Shown here: one piece after another, positions 22,800 to 33,576 of the stretch | Position numbering within the stretch: the first letter of the stretch is position 1 | How the letters are laid out: each line of letters begins with the position of its first letter | Assembly (NCBI RefSeq): GCF_000204055.1 | Contig: NW_006768838.1 | Location: forward strand, 53,373 to 117,372 | DNA length: 64,000 nucleotides | Source of the DNA: Melampsora larici-populina 98AG31 | Lineage: Eukaryota; Basidiomycota; Pucciniomycetes; Pucciniales; Melampsoraceae | Direction: 5' to 3' | Translations under genes and position numbers: made by a program | The notes under the pieces: generated by a model | What the model was told of the DNA's origin: nothing | The model's input: only the letters and a program-made list of their open reading frames with translations | The model's database searches: none

Positions 22800-23547
22800 A
22801 GATGGGCACACCAAACTTATGGACGGACTTCCAACTGGTGTGGACAACCTGTGACTATCTTCAAATGACGTGATGAGACTCGGAGTTGCTACCGGTTTAA
22901 GTACCGATTCATGCGGTGGGTTCAAAGTAGATAGGCCGGTGTATTGTTGTAAGTCTGACAACTCTCGATCAGATAAAGATTCTCGATGAGATATGAAAGT
23001 AGAAGTCAAGCCCCGGAGATCTGTCTCACGCTGAAGGCTAGTTGCGGGGGAAAGCAGATCGGAAGTTGTAGTAGTGATAGTACTACTTAAGACAGGGTGA
23101 GAGTGAGAGTGAGAGTGAGAGTTGGACTTGTTGTTAGTCTTGAAGAGATTCCAAATCGTGCTGAAGAGTGAAACGAATTGAAGGTCTAACATTCCAGAAT
23201 CTGTATTGATGTTCAAAAGATAATCTTGATCTGCATAAGGCTCAGAGGAACCATGTAAATGTAAGAGATCAGGATTAAAAGTAGTCATCGAGCTTGATAA
23301 CTCGTATTCGAGGAAAGACATGAACCAGTATTGATTCTCTAGAGATAAGATTTCGAGTTAGAAAGATGTCATTGGCAGTGATCAGCTGAGAGATAGATTA
23401 TCTTTAGAACAAGAAGACTCACATGATTTGATCAGATGAAACAAGTATCTTACGATAAGAACCGGATAACCGTTCTTGCTGATGACCAAGGAAATCGATT
23501 GTAGTTGAAGGGTTGAACAGAAAATCACCAATGATGGATTGGCCCAT
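22800..23547 (-). CDS. Upstream coding-like sequence, possibly 5' exons of the RING-H2 gene
   Basis: On the minus strand, the frame from ATG 23321 is open into the RING-H2 exon. It encodes a Ser/Thr-rich segment including an HSHSHSHSH run. A second coding-like piece (ATG 23547 to about 23421, starting MGQSIIGDFLFNPSTT) ends at a good donor (GTGAGT). The two cannot be spliced in frame with the obvious sites: the donor leaves two bases and the acceptor before 23321 supplies two. Between 22700 and 22800 the sequence is pyrimidine-rich, more like an intron or promoter. Either one longer gene with an unseen exon, or two transcripts, would fit. Confidence 0.3.
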
Positions 23548-23699
23548 CGAGATTTTAAATTGGGATGGTGTGTTTATGAGTAGAAAGAAAGAAAATGATA
23601 AAGTCCTTTGAGAGAATTCATCCAAAGCTTGAAAAAAGGTATTCCCATTTGAGAAGAAGATGAAGATGAAACAAGGGATCAAGTAGTGAACTGATTGAT

Positions 23700-24230
23700 T
23701 TGATCGAATTTCATTAAACTCATCATCATTCTCCTAACTGAGTCTGAGAATAGAGTGGGTTTCATTTTACAATTCAATTCGCATCACTTTTGATTGGCTC
23801 AAATGTCCAATTCAGATTGACAAATGGTGCACAAGGGGAGTTTGCTAATCGGTCATAAGTAAAGCATTTCAACAAAGTCAACAACCAATTTGTACTTTGA
23901 TAAACGAATTCTTAGAAACGATGATGTCATTCTATGATTCTTTGTAAGATTGGTTTGTTTGGATAAAGAAAAGTTGAAAGGATTCCAAATTCGATTGACG
24001 TAAGAAATGTCACTTACCTGTCACTGATCATCAGCCCTCGAAAACTCAACAACACCGCTCCTGTGATCCGGTGACTCACGGTGGCGGTGCTGAAGTCTTA
24101 ACACCGGTGAGCCTAACCTGGCGGTGTTCAAATTGATTGAAAGTTACAAATATCATCGACTCGATTTTTCTAACTGTGCTCACTGAGTAGCAATCGATAA
24201 AGCTTCGGAACCATAAGCACAGCCAGCTTA
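23700..24230. other. Intergenic region
   Basis: No gene seen. Short CCGGTG/CACCGG-rich sequence at about 24040-24130 resembles the interior of the neighbouring GC-rich element and may be a degraded fragment of the same family. Confidence 0.35.
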
Positions 24231-24336
24231 CACCAGGGGGTAAATCGCACCGCGCGATAACGGTTTTCGGAGCCGCTCAGAAACGTGTGACTTTTAATTC
24301 AGTCGTAGCGATTCTGAGACGTTTTCAGCATTTTGG

Positions 24337-24427
24337 TCACAAAGGCGGTTCCCACCACCGCACGATGCGGTGGAAGGAAACCGCCTTTGTGACCGCTGGT
24401 CACGGTTCCACCCACCGTGACCAGCGG
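24337..24427. repeat. Two adjacent strong hairpins
   Basis: Hairpin 1 (24337-24392) pairs TCACAAAGGCGGTT with AACCGCCTTTGTGA and, inside it, CCACCGCA with TGCGGTGG. Hairpin 2 (24393-24427) pairs CCGCTGGTCACGGT with ACCGTGACCAGCGG around a 7-nt loop. A third, weaker nested pair (GTTCCTGGA/TCCAGGAAC enclosing ACCGGAG/CTCCGGT) follows up to about 24495. Confidence 0.8.
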
Positions 24428-24524
24428 TTCCTGGAGCGTTCTTTGAGAAACCGGAGGAACCGCTGGCTCCGGTTGCTCATGCCGTTCCAGGAACGTATTC
24501 GAGGTACACACCAAGAAAAGAACA

Positions 24525-24624
24525 GAACCCCAGGGACTCGAACCCCTGCCTGTGGCCAAAAAAACACTAAACTCAGGGGCATCACTACCCAGATGGACTA
24601 TAGCAGCCATAGCTACAGGGGAGT
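24525..24624 (-). other. tRNA-like sequence with an intact B box
   Basis: On the minus strand, GGTTCGAGTCC (24534-24544) matches the consensus pol III B box and sits in a T-arm-like hairpin (CAGGG/CCCTG). A TAGCTATGGCTG stretch about 60 bases upstream could be a poor A box, and a TTTT run follows. The acceptor stem pairs in only about four positions, so I read this as a tRNA-derived relic or SINE-like head and not as a working tRNA gene. Confidence 0.35.
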
Positions 24625-25598
24625 CTTGGCCGCTGAAGAAAACAAAAAACAAAACAAAGAAAACTAATCTAAATCTCACTAGTCAGTTAGGATATTAGAA
24701 AACACATTAGAATCACAAATCACCACTTATGCCAAACTATGTACTTCAGTTTCAACCACTTATAGTTCAAGTGGAACTTTAAAAGTCTCGGATTTCTTAC
24801 CTCTTTTCTCAATCAAAACAAATCTTTTGATTTGGTTGATTTCTTTGATTTTCTTTGAATAGCTTCGATTCCTGGTATGAATTCGATAGTAGGAATGATT
24901 CAGTCTCGTAGAAGAAGAGATACTTTGATTTTGGCTTCAGTGGCTGGAAGTTGTACTTTTTTACTCTTACTGACAACCTTTAGATGATCAATTGGATTCT
25001 GAAATTCGATTTCTTTTATATTCTTGGATTCTTTTTTATTTCTCAAAATCTTATGGCCTTAAGAATCATTTGATTTTGGTTTTTTCATAGATTCTTTATA
25101 TACTCTATGGTCCCTTTTCTTTCTTCCCATTTACCTTCAGAAGAGCTCAGACTTGCAAACATTTGCAAGTTACCTCAGTCTTGCACACAGGATAGGGGAG
25201 ACCGCCTTTGGCCCGCGGTGACCGTTTCCACACGGTTACTGTTCAGTTCGACACCGATTTCAGCCGGTGTTGAAGAAACTACCTCACCACCGCATCAGCC
25301 ACCGTTCTCAAACGGTGGCTGACGGGGGCTCGTTCCTGAACCGTTCGTGGAACGGTGTCCGAAACGGCATCGGCGACACCGGTTCCAGCGGTTCCTGAGC
25401 GGTTCTATTCACCGAAACTTTGGGAACGAAACTGGAGCCGGCCGAGGCCGAGGACCATTACCCCCTGGTGTAGCCTTGTATGATGATCGGCGGTGTCTTC
25501 ATCGTTATAAATAAACAATACATTTCATGGCAAAGCACATAAACCAACATCACTTCATCTTGCGGACTTGCGTATGATATTTTCAATCTTCACTATTA

Positions 25599-25867
25599 CT
25601 GTTGTTCCCAAAAAGCTTGCCACATCGACTATTTTTCAGTCGAGCTGGCGGTCCGTGCGCGCTGTCAGAAACAGACAAGAGAAGCGATCACGCAAGAGGA
25701 AAAGAACCTCCCTGTCACAAAATTCCATACTCGAGAGAGAGAGGGTCAGGGAACCCTCTTTTTGAACAAAATGGCAGATCTGTTTTGAAAGCTGGGCAGA
25801 GCCATCTTCCACCAGCACCATCCAAGAATTGCACTCGACCGCTCAAAACATCCATAACTTTTTCAAA
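25599..25867 (+). repeat. Element A left terminal inverted repeat
   Basis: Matches the reverse complement of 30915-31183 with only scattered mismatches. The outer 170 bp also match the arms of element B. Confidence 0.88.
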
Positions 25868-26811
25868 CCATCAATTTCTGAATTTGCCGCCATAGCTGGG
25901 CTTCAACCGGAACACAAACTATCCGTCAACTCCGATACAATGAAAAGGACCATAACTCACTTTTTTGATATCTTTTTTCTCCAGATATTTGTGTACATCT
26001 TCAACCAATCGGATGTCATCAACTCACTTCTTTTTTTTTCATCTTCAACCAATTGGACACGGCGATTTGTAGTCTTCTTTTGGTCATCAACTTGCTTCTT
26101 TGATTGATATCTTAATTTTTTTCAAAGCTCGGTTGTAACAAGTGATGGATAGAAAAGAAACAAACAAGATCTCAATTTCAATAAAGTGAATCAAATCAAA
26201 CAGATAACAAACTGAGCTAATTGATGTTCTTTCCAACTAAGGTCGAGTTCTTTTCAAGCGACGTCCATGTCTCGTGTTCAAGAAATCACAAGACATGGAC
26301 AAGTCTCTTTTCAAAAAGTCAGAGAGGTCATCAAATTTGTTTTCTGAAAGGTTTAGCGATCAATTCGGCATCAATTTTTGGACCGAATCGAGGACACCTA
26401 AGCAGAAATTAACTCTCAGCAAGAGAGACAAAGGTTTATGATCATGTTTCAGAGTAGATAAAAAGGTTAAAGCACCAATTGATTGAAGCACTTGATTTGA
26501 TTCAAGTCAATTGCTTCAAATTTTTATTTGGGGGTTGATCGGTTCAATTGGCACCAATCAAATAATGTGGAAAACAAACATCAATCCCATTTATTTCATT
26601 TTAGCAGTCTATGTATGTACTAAAGTACAAAACAAACTTGCTTGAAGTGTTAGTGATGCTGTTTATGCATCTCGACTGACTTAAGTAAAAGAGACAATCA
26701 TAATTTCATTGATTGGTTGTAATGAACTAAAGACAAAAGGAAAAAAAGGTTTTGAAAAGCGAGTTTTGAGTCAAAGGTCCACAATTTGGCGGTGACGAGG
26801 ATTCTCGTCGT

Positions 26812-29800
26812 CAACACGCAAACCCCGCCGCAGCGCGCCGCGTTTTGGGCCTGCTGAGACCGCGCCGGGATCTATCCCAGTGGCTACGTAGCCCACCGCA
26901 GCGCTTACCCCAGTGCGAAAAAAAATTCTGGGAGCGCGGCGCGCCATAATGGGCCCCAGCGCGCCGCAGTGCGCTGAAAACGGATTGATCTCACTTCTCC
27001 ATACGAACAAAGACTAACTTGTATATAGATTTCACTATAAAGACTAACAAATATTTTGATTTCACAATTGTAGTAGCATAATTTTAAACCATGTAAATGG
27101 TTAATCTAAAATCTCGATTGCCACCCTTTTTCTCTTCTTACTCTGATCCTGCACGTATGTATTAATGTATTTGATAGCGTCCCCATAGTCACCACCTGGG
27201 TCCACCCCATCCTTGGTCCATTCGCGTGAACAGACGGACCTGGTAATCGTTGATGGAACCAAACCGCCCCGATCTTGCGAGCAGACATCAGCTGCACCAG
27301 AGAACACACGTTCCGCCGCGCAAGTGGTACCTGATACTGCAAGGTAGTCCCTTGCCAAGTTTGAGAGTACAGGAAACACTACCTGGTTTTCCTTGAGAAG
27401 ACAAATAGTTTAGTTACAAGGCAAAGATGAAGGGTGTTTGGCTTTCTAGACTCACATTCCACCAATCTAACTCAGTCTTTGATTTGTTGAATTCTTGCTG
27501 ACCCATCAAGTAAGATTCAAGTTCAGCTTCATGAGCTGTCTGGGTAGGATTCAAATTGGCGCCGGCTGTGAAGTCATTGAAATCGTCGTCGTCGTCGACT
27601 GGGACAGGTGGGGTATTTGAAGGATCGTTGGCTGATTGTTGCTTGGCTGATTCCAGTGCCGATGCAAACTCCTTGGTGATTAAGGAGGACACATGTTCCT
27701 TACGTTCAGGATAAAACTTTTGAAAAAATGCCAGTCGGTATCGAGGGTGCATAACCGTGGAAAGTAGCAATGCATCACATTCAAGTGCCTCTGTGAGATA
27801 AAGATTCAGCTGATTCAACATAACTCCAATCATGTCGTCGAGGGGTTTTGACTTTGTTTTGCTGCGAGAGTTGACGAGAGCTTTTTTGATTCGGTTGTAT
27901 TCCACGAGGACCATTGAACCAGAAGGGAAATCCCCCTCCATGCGTTTGGTACCTACAGCAAAAATCTGCAAAACAAGATGTCAATGTGATGCTTTCTACT
28001 GAGGAAGGAAACGACAAACCTCTAATATGCCATTCAGAGCTTCAATCGCTTCCCATTCATCAGCGTGAATGAGGGTGCCTTTGAAAAACTTTGTCTTCTT
28101 GCGATCAGTCGCGAGCATCTTGTTCACGACCTGGGGAGGATAGCAATGAGAGAAAGATAACAATAGATGGCAGAAGATGACTCACATCTTGGGCAGCACA
28201 CATCCGAGATCGTGAGTTGTAAATCATGTTCCAGCGTATTCCGTATCCTGCAATGGGGGTCCAATGATCCAGTCCAGCTTGCTTGCAAAGACCTCGGAAT
28301 TCTTGGCGACGCGAATGAGATCCTGCTATCTTTTTGCTGACAAAATCGACCTGATTTAGAAGTCCAGGTAGGTCAGCTTGGGTACTATCGGCCAGGTCAA
28401 GTAGCTCGTGAGTTTACCTTTTGAACTGCGGTGGCGAAAACGTTTGCCTCGTGCTGAATAGCTATTTCCTCGGCTAACGTGTTGAGGTCTTCATCTTCTT
28501 CAGAGGCAGCACCTTCTTCTTTGTCTTCAAGTGATTCATCTTCATCATCATCATCGGATTCGATTTCGACTTCTTCGTCCCCGTCATTAAGCTGGAAGGT
28601 AGGAATAGGAATGGCCACGTTGGCATCAGTGGTGGGCTTCGAATGTCCGGACTGGATTGAAAGCGATTTCAATCCAGCTTTCACCACTAATGCCAACTTG
28701 TGGCAGTAACATCTTGCATGCATCTTAGCGCTATCCCAATCTACCGATTGATCTGCTGCACCAAACATGACTTCCATTTCTGAAGCCATCGTGTTGTTGT
28801 TTGATCCGGAGTCGGTTGTCTGGCCAAGAACGTGGATATATAATTAAAAATCAGTTTGATTTTTTAACATCAATGATAAAAAAAAACTTATCTTGCTGTG
28901 TAGGTTGTGACGGATCAGATATCTCGCCACAGGTCGAGCCAAAAGGGCACCGTAATGATTCCATGCCACCATCTTGAGGGTTAATAGAACTTTCTGATAG
29001 GTGAAATTCGAGTCAATGTAAGTGGCAATCAATGCGATGAACGCATATCGATTACCACGGGTGGTCCATACATCGTGGATTAACCAAATCCGACTGGTGT
29101 TTTGCTGTACAATCAAAGGTAAGCTTTGTGATAGTAAAGAATAAAAAAAACATTAATAGAAATAGAAAAGGCTTACCGCGAGTTTCCTTAGCACTTCCGA
29201 ATGAAGTGATTTGTAAAATCTCTTTGCGGTTTGAGCTGCCCAAGTAGGTGATCTCACGTCAGCAGATGTATTCGCCAAATGAAAGGCGCCTCTGAGCATC
29301 GTGTCAGAAAAACGTCTCCAGGCCAGAGCGTGTCGGACTACCCATATCACCAAGATGATATTCAGCATCTCAACAGTGAAAATCGGTCGGTCAATAAAGG
29401 CTTGCATAATCTTCCCGCTGCCTGTCTTCGATTGTTTGGCTTTCTGCAATTGTTGATAAGTTGCAGGGAGCTTCATACCAGACTTAATTGCTTTGTTACG
29501 ACCCGAGCAAGGTTTTCGATTCTTATCGCCATCTCGATGTGCATAGAGGTTATCGTTTGATTTGAGACCTCGGGTGTAATACTCGCCACACCAGTTGCAA
29601 GGATAGGAACGTTTGAAAGTGCCAGTCTACAGAAGGTGAAGGGCAGGCTGTTAGAAAAAGAGTCAATCAAAAACACAAACGGAAATGGCAAACCTCGCCG
29701 TCCTTGTGCTTGGGATTTCCGAAGTACCGAAGAAGCTCAACAACGTCGCCCTTACGACCAGGCCGGCTATCTTCGTTTTCATCTCCTGATGAATCTTGGT

Positions 29801-30842
29801 CAACATCGATTACAACAGGAACATCTTCCTGGTCTTTCCCCTGACACAACATCAAACAAAGTAATCGAAGTTAACATATTGAATTAGACACTTTGATGTA
29901 ATCGGTTAGAGAGGAACAGTGAATACGCACTTGTTTCTTGGGGGCAGTTTTTTTCTTCTTACTGACCGTCTGACTGTTACTACTGGTAGCAGTCCCAGCA
30001 TCCTCTCGAACTCGTTTCTTGGACACTGCAGCAACCTTGGGGGATTCGGTCGTGGGGCTAGTTGCGCTTGAATGACGAGCTGGGGTGTTTGTAGGGCGAG
30101 ATGAGGGGTTCTCGCTGTTGTTTGTGAGCCTACGACGTGAATCTGAACCGGTGAACACAAAACCTGGAGAAGGTTGCTGTGGAGAACGGGTCCGGAGCTG
30201 ACGAGCTGGGGTGGATGGTGGAATCCTGAGTGTGGCACCTGAAGATTGAGGGGTGGACGAATGAGAGGTCATATTGTCTATCAATTCTGATACTTGATCG
30301 GACTTGATACTAATAGTGTAAGTGAAAAGAAAAAGTAAAAACGATTCAAGATAAAGGGGAAGTTGAACTGGAGGGTGATCGAAAAGAAATTTGTTTGTGA
30401 GATGGGTTTGGGCGTGTTCCAACAAGAAGTGAGTGGAAATCGGGAATGGGATGTAACGAGACAACAGCCACTGTGGAATCGATCTATTAGTACTGATGAG
30501 AAGTGAGGTAGTATGATAAAAAAAACTTACTGTCACCCTGAATTGATCCATCTTTGAATTCCTTCCCAATCTGGAAGGAATGTTGACAAATGGCTGCTGA
30601 GATCGAAGGAAGGAGTTGAGCTAGGACTGTCGAGGGGTCTTAGAGGACAGACTGAGCCCCTTACTGCACCCCAGTCCTCCCACTGGGGTCCCGGAAATCG
30701 GACAGCGGCGGGGTCGGACCGCAGGAAAACCATGCAACGGCGGGGTACGACCCCCGTGAGCTTTCTTTGAACTGAGGGCCCGGAGGGACCGCAGCGCTAC
30801 CCCCGCGGTGCCTCAGTTTACGGCGGCGGGGTTTGCGTGTTG
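26812..30842 (-). mobile_element. hAT-1: complete hAT-family transposon nested in element A (4031 bp)
   Basis: The ends are a perfect 20-bp inverted repeat, CAACACGCAAACCCCGCCGC. The flanks share TCGTCG (left flank TCGTCGT, right flank TCGTCGA), an imperfect target duplication where hAT elements normally make 8 bp. Both arms are strikingly GC-rich (CGCAGCGC, GCGCGCC) compared with the host DNA. The single gene inside is an intact transposase on the minus strand. Confidence 0.8.
27101..30272 (-). CDS. hAT-1 transposase (BED finger, RNase H core, hAT dimerisation domain), nine exons, about 876 aa
   Basis: Exons (minus strand) are 30272-29931, 29840-29694, 29626-29177, 29104-28892, 28819-28418, 28350-28186, 28130-28020, 27965-27456 and 27391-27101. 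Every intron is phase 0, and all are GT-AG except the one after 28892, which appears to be AT-AG. After a basic, Ser/Thr-rich N-terminus comes a BED-like finger (CNWCGEYY, then NLYAHRDGDK, about residues 173-200). The core shows LIHDVWTT and TTDSGSNNNT, both typical hAT acidic motifs, with a long acidic insertion (about 450-500). The C-terminus has the hAT dimerisation block YLAVSGTTCAAERVFSGAAD. The protein would bind the CAACACGC ends and move hAT-1. An extra 5' exon upstream of 30272 is possible, because hAT-2 starts with a short first exon. Confidence 0.82.
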
Positions 30843-30914
30843 TCGTCGATGATGTATCTACCGTTTATAAGATTCATTTTTTTTGATGAAAATCACTTGA
30901 AGTTTAAAGATGTT

Positions 30915-31183
30915 TTTGAAAAAGTTATGAATGTTTTGAGCGGTCAAGTGCAATTCTTGGATGGTGCTGGTGGAAGATGGCTCTGCCCAGCTTTCAAAAC
31001 AGAATTGCCATTTTGTTCAAAAAGAGGGTTCCCTGACCCTCTCTCTCTCGAGTATGGAATTTTGTGACAGGGAGGTTCTTTTCCTCTTGCGTGATCGCTT
31101 CTCTTGTCTGTCTCTGACAGCGCGCACGGACCGCCAGCTCGACTGAAAAATAGTCGATGTGGCAAGCTTTTTGGGAACGACAG
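30915..31183 (-). repeat. Element A right terminal inverted repeat
   Basis: Inverted copy of 25599-25867, equal length, ending in CGACAG next to TA. Confidence 0.88.
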
Positions 31184-31377
31184 TAAAACAACATAAAAAT
31201 CACAGCCCATCACCGCTAAAATCTAATTATATATCATCGCAAGCTATGCAAGCCTTTGCAAGGATCACGTTTAAAGGTTTGAGCGCATTGGTGCGCCGGA
31301 GTTCTGGCCTCAGAGTGCGCGGGTGCGAGGCGTACATACGGAGATTTTTGACCTTGAAGGGCACGTTTGGGCCCTTT

Positions 31378-32725
31378 GAGTATCCACAGTGGCGGCCCCC
31401 AAATTGGGGCTACTGCTAAATATAGCAATAGGGGTTCTGATTTGTACTGCAGTGGCAGCCCCTATAATTAACCAAATATTGAGCTTCTGTCACCAACTTT
31501 GACTGGATAGCAGCAAGCCCCAAAATCAGGCTCCTTGTCCTTTACCATTTACAAAAGTTTGTACCTTTTGAAAGGTACAAAATTTCCAACCCCTGGAAGT
31601 CAATATTGTTTTAAGTTGAAATTCACAAAAAGCTGTAATTTGTTTGGCAACCAAAAACTAGTTGACCATTTGAACTCTTCAACTTTGAATTCTTCTTCTT
31701 TTCATTTCTTGTTCCAGAACCAACAATTGCTTAACTTTTTTTACTTAAGACTCTTCTTTTCTAGAGAATCAATCAATCCTTGAATTGTTATGATTAAATT
31801 TACAAACTTTCCACAAAAAAACCCATAGAAAATTGTTTGTCTTGCCAAATCAAATGTGTTTGGCTGGGTGTTATTGATTTGATGTACCTGAAATTCAAGT
31901 GCATTTTGTTGGTACAAAATGTCTTCTTTCAATTTTTCTCCTTTCTTTTCCATTTTTTTAATCAACATACCTTATACTGCATTTCACATTTGGCAAAAGT
32001 TGATTAAATCTGACCAACTTTGATCATCATAACCTCTGTTGACCATCATCCTAACATTAACACCACCATTCTGAAACCATGTTGGACTCTGATTTCTTGT
32101 CTGACAAAGATCAATTAACATCTTTGTCCTTGTCATCATCAGCTTCATCAGACCACAATGACACAATGATGGAGCTTCTCATGGGTTCTGCTCAAGACTG
32201 TATCAAGTTAGCAAATCATCCAAAGCTTCTGTGTCAAACATCAGCACTTACAGGTGCTATGTATGCACATCAGGTTCATGAAGAAATCCCAGTAAGCATT
32301 CAAGAAGTATGTCAAATGAACAAAGTGGCTTTTCATGGTCTATTGAGACACCTTAAAGGACATCTTGAGGATCCAAACCACATCACTGTCCTTGAACAAA
32401 TGACAATCTTTTGTTTCATTTTTGAGCACACTTGCACAGATGCCCTTGCCTCAGAGGGTTTCAACATTCTGGCAAAACAATCTCAAGATAGTACAATAAA
32501 GTCATCTTGGCTCTCAAGGATCTAGAGTCTTGCTTGATCATCCAGCCCAATCTGCAAACTCCAATCCCATAGTCTATTGTTAGCACTCCAATAATTTATC
32601 ACTGTTTTCAAGGATGTCTTGGAGCTATAGACAGAACTCACATTGCGGCCATTTTCAAGGCCAAACAGGATCATCATAACATTTAATCCCAGAGACGGTT
32701 CGCTTACAAAACTCGACAAAATCCA
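31378..32725 (+). pseudogene. Broken PIF/Harbinger transposase and left end
   Basis: At 31378 a GAGTATCCACAGTGG stretch looks like a PIF/Harbinger terminus (compare GAGCATCCACA of the MITE at 59591). From 32079 a frame encodes a Harbinger-type N-terminus: NKVAFHGLLRHLKGHLED and ITVLEQMTIFCFIFEH. Near 32450 the frame shifts: the next frame gives GFQHSGKTISR, the helix usually written RFQHSGETISR in this family. In-frame stops follow, and further on comes CLGAIDRTHIAA (about 32620-32655), the first catalytic Asp motif of the DDE nuclease. The downstream two thirds of the nuclease and the partner Myb-like gene are absent. It is inactive and could have shared ends with the MITE at 59591. Confidence 0.68.
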
Positions 32726-33576
32726 CCATTAGCGTGATATTCGAGTTTTGTCCACGGTCAGAAACCCGTCTTTGTGCATCACTTTGCATTCACTATCATG
32801 ATCATTGCCAATCCCAATCACAATCCAGCGGATCTCCAAATGTATGTATCTCCCTTGCCAAAACTCAACGCAAGTTACTCTCCAGTTGCTTGAGAATGAC
32901 ATGTGATTATTTGCCAATCAAGGGGGAACGGAACCTCAGCAGATCCAATGACTCTACCCTTACCAACAGCAATAGGAGAAAGATTAAGATCAGATGACGG
33001 AATTGACACCACCACCATCACATATACAAAATCAAACAATCATATTGGATTGTAGTCAGTTTTATTTCTTCAATCTGATTCTTTCCCGGACATAACTGAG
33101 GACCCTGGAATACCCCTACCGAGGGTACTGACGAAAAAGGTAGGATTTTGCCCGATTTTTTGCAGTAGGTTACTGACGAAAAAGGTAGTTTTTTGAAAAT
33201 TTTTCAAGAGGGGTACTGACTAAAAAGGTAGGATTTAGTGAAGTTTATTGATCTCGAGAGTCGACAGTGGCTCAATAGTCAAAGCTGTCAAATCTTATGA
33301 AATGCATTAGTTCAGAAAGCGACAACAGGACAGAACTGACAGAAGCTAGAAGCTCTTCCAAATCACTACATCTTACAATTTGAAATTGTACAATATTGTG
33401 CGACTTTAGACTATTGATGTATCTATAGTATTGATTAGTTCCCATTTATGTAATAGACTGTAATAGTTCTCTGTTCACATGCTTCTTGTTACTCTTCTCC
33501 CTCAAGTGATCTTGGAACTTGTCTTGTTTTGATTTTTTCAGATTATCGTTTTTTGCTCTCCTATCTAGCCTCAAAA

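Larger units (their letters stand above)
24231..25470. mobile_element. GC-rich, hairpin-rich non-autonomous element with CACCAGGGGGTAA ends, TA-flanked (1240 bp)
   Basis: The left end CACCAGGGGGTAA recurs as an exact complement at the right end (TTACCCCCTGGTG), with TA immediately outside both (24229-24230, 25471-25472). The interior has no long coding frame of recognisable type but is full of CGGTTCC- and ACCGTGA-type inverted repeats, especially at 24337-24500 and 25200-25450. The terminal repeat is only 13 bp perfect, so the assignment as one element is likely rather than certain. Confidence 0.55.
25599..31183. mobile_element. Element A: non-autonomous transposon with 269-bp inverted repeats, TA-flanked, interrupted by hAT-1
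   Basis: The left arm (25599-25867) and right arm (30915-31183) are near-perfect inverted copies of equal length, starting CTG(T/C)(T/C)GTTCCCAAAAAGC, with TA on both outer sides (25597-25598, 31184-31185). Inside lies the complete hAT-1 element (26812-30842). Without it, element A would be about 1.55 kb with no coding capacity. Element B at 46603-48120 has homologous arms and nearly the same size, which confirms the boundaries. A TA target suggests the Tc1/mariner group, although such long arms are unusual there. Confidence 0.82.

Noticed and set aside
23419..23682. Signal-peptide protein starting in the hydrophobic stretch before MGQSII
   Set aside because: The upstream part lacks a good ATG context and looks like a pyrimidine-rich leader; the coding-like part starts only at 23547.
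24525..24624. Functional tRNA gene
   Set aside because: The B box is perfect, but the acceptor stem does not pair well, the T loop is one base too long for the best stem, and no clear anticodon arm is seen. Kept only as a tRNA-like relic.
26812..27010. Part of an rRNA or other conserved GC-rich RNA gene
   Set aside because: The GC-rich sequence is explained as the hAT-1 arm: it begins with the 20-bp inverted repeat matched at 30842.
25599..31183. Reading element A as one large hAT transposon with 269-bp ends
   Set aside because: hAT-1 has its own 20-bp ends inside, the outer ends have a TA target and no 8-bp duplication, and element B carries the same outer arms without a hAT gene.
31378..32725. 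Host HARBI1-like gene
   Set aside because: The frame is broken by a shift and several stops, and only the N-terminus and first catalytic motif remain.
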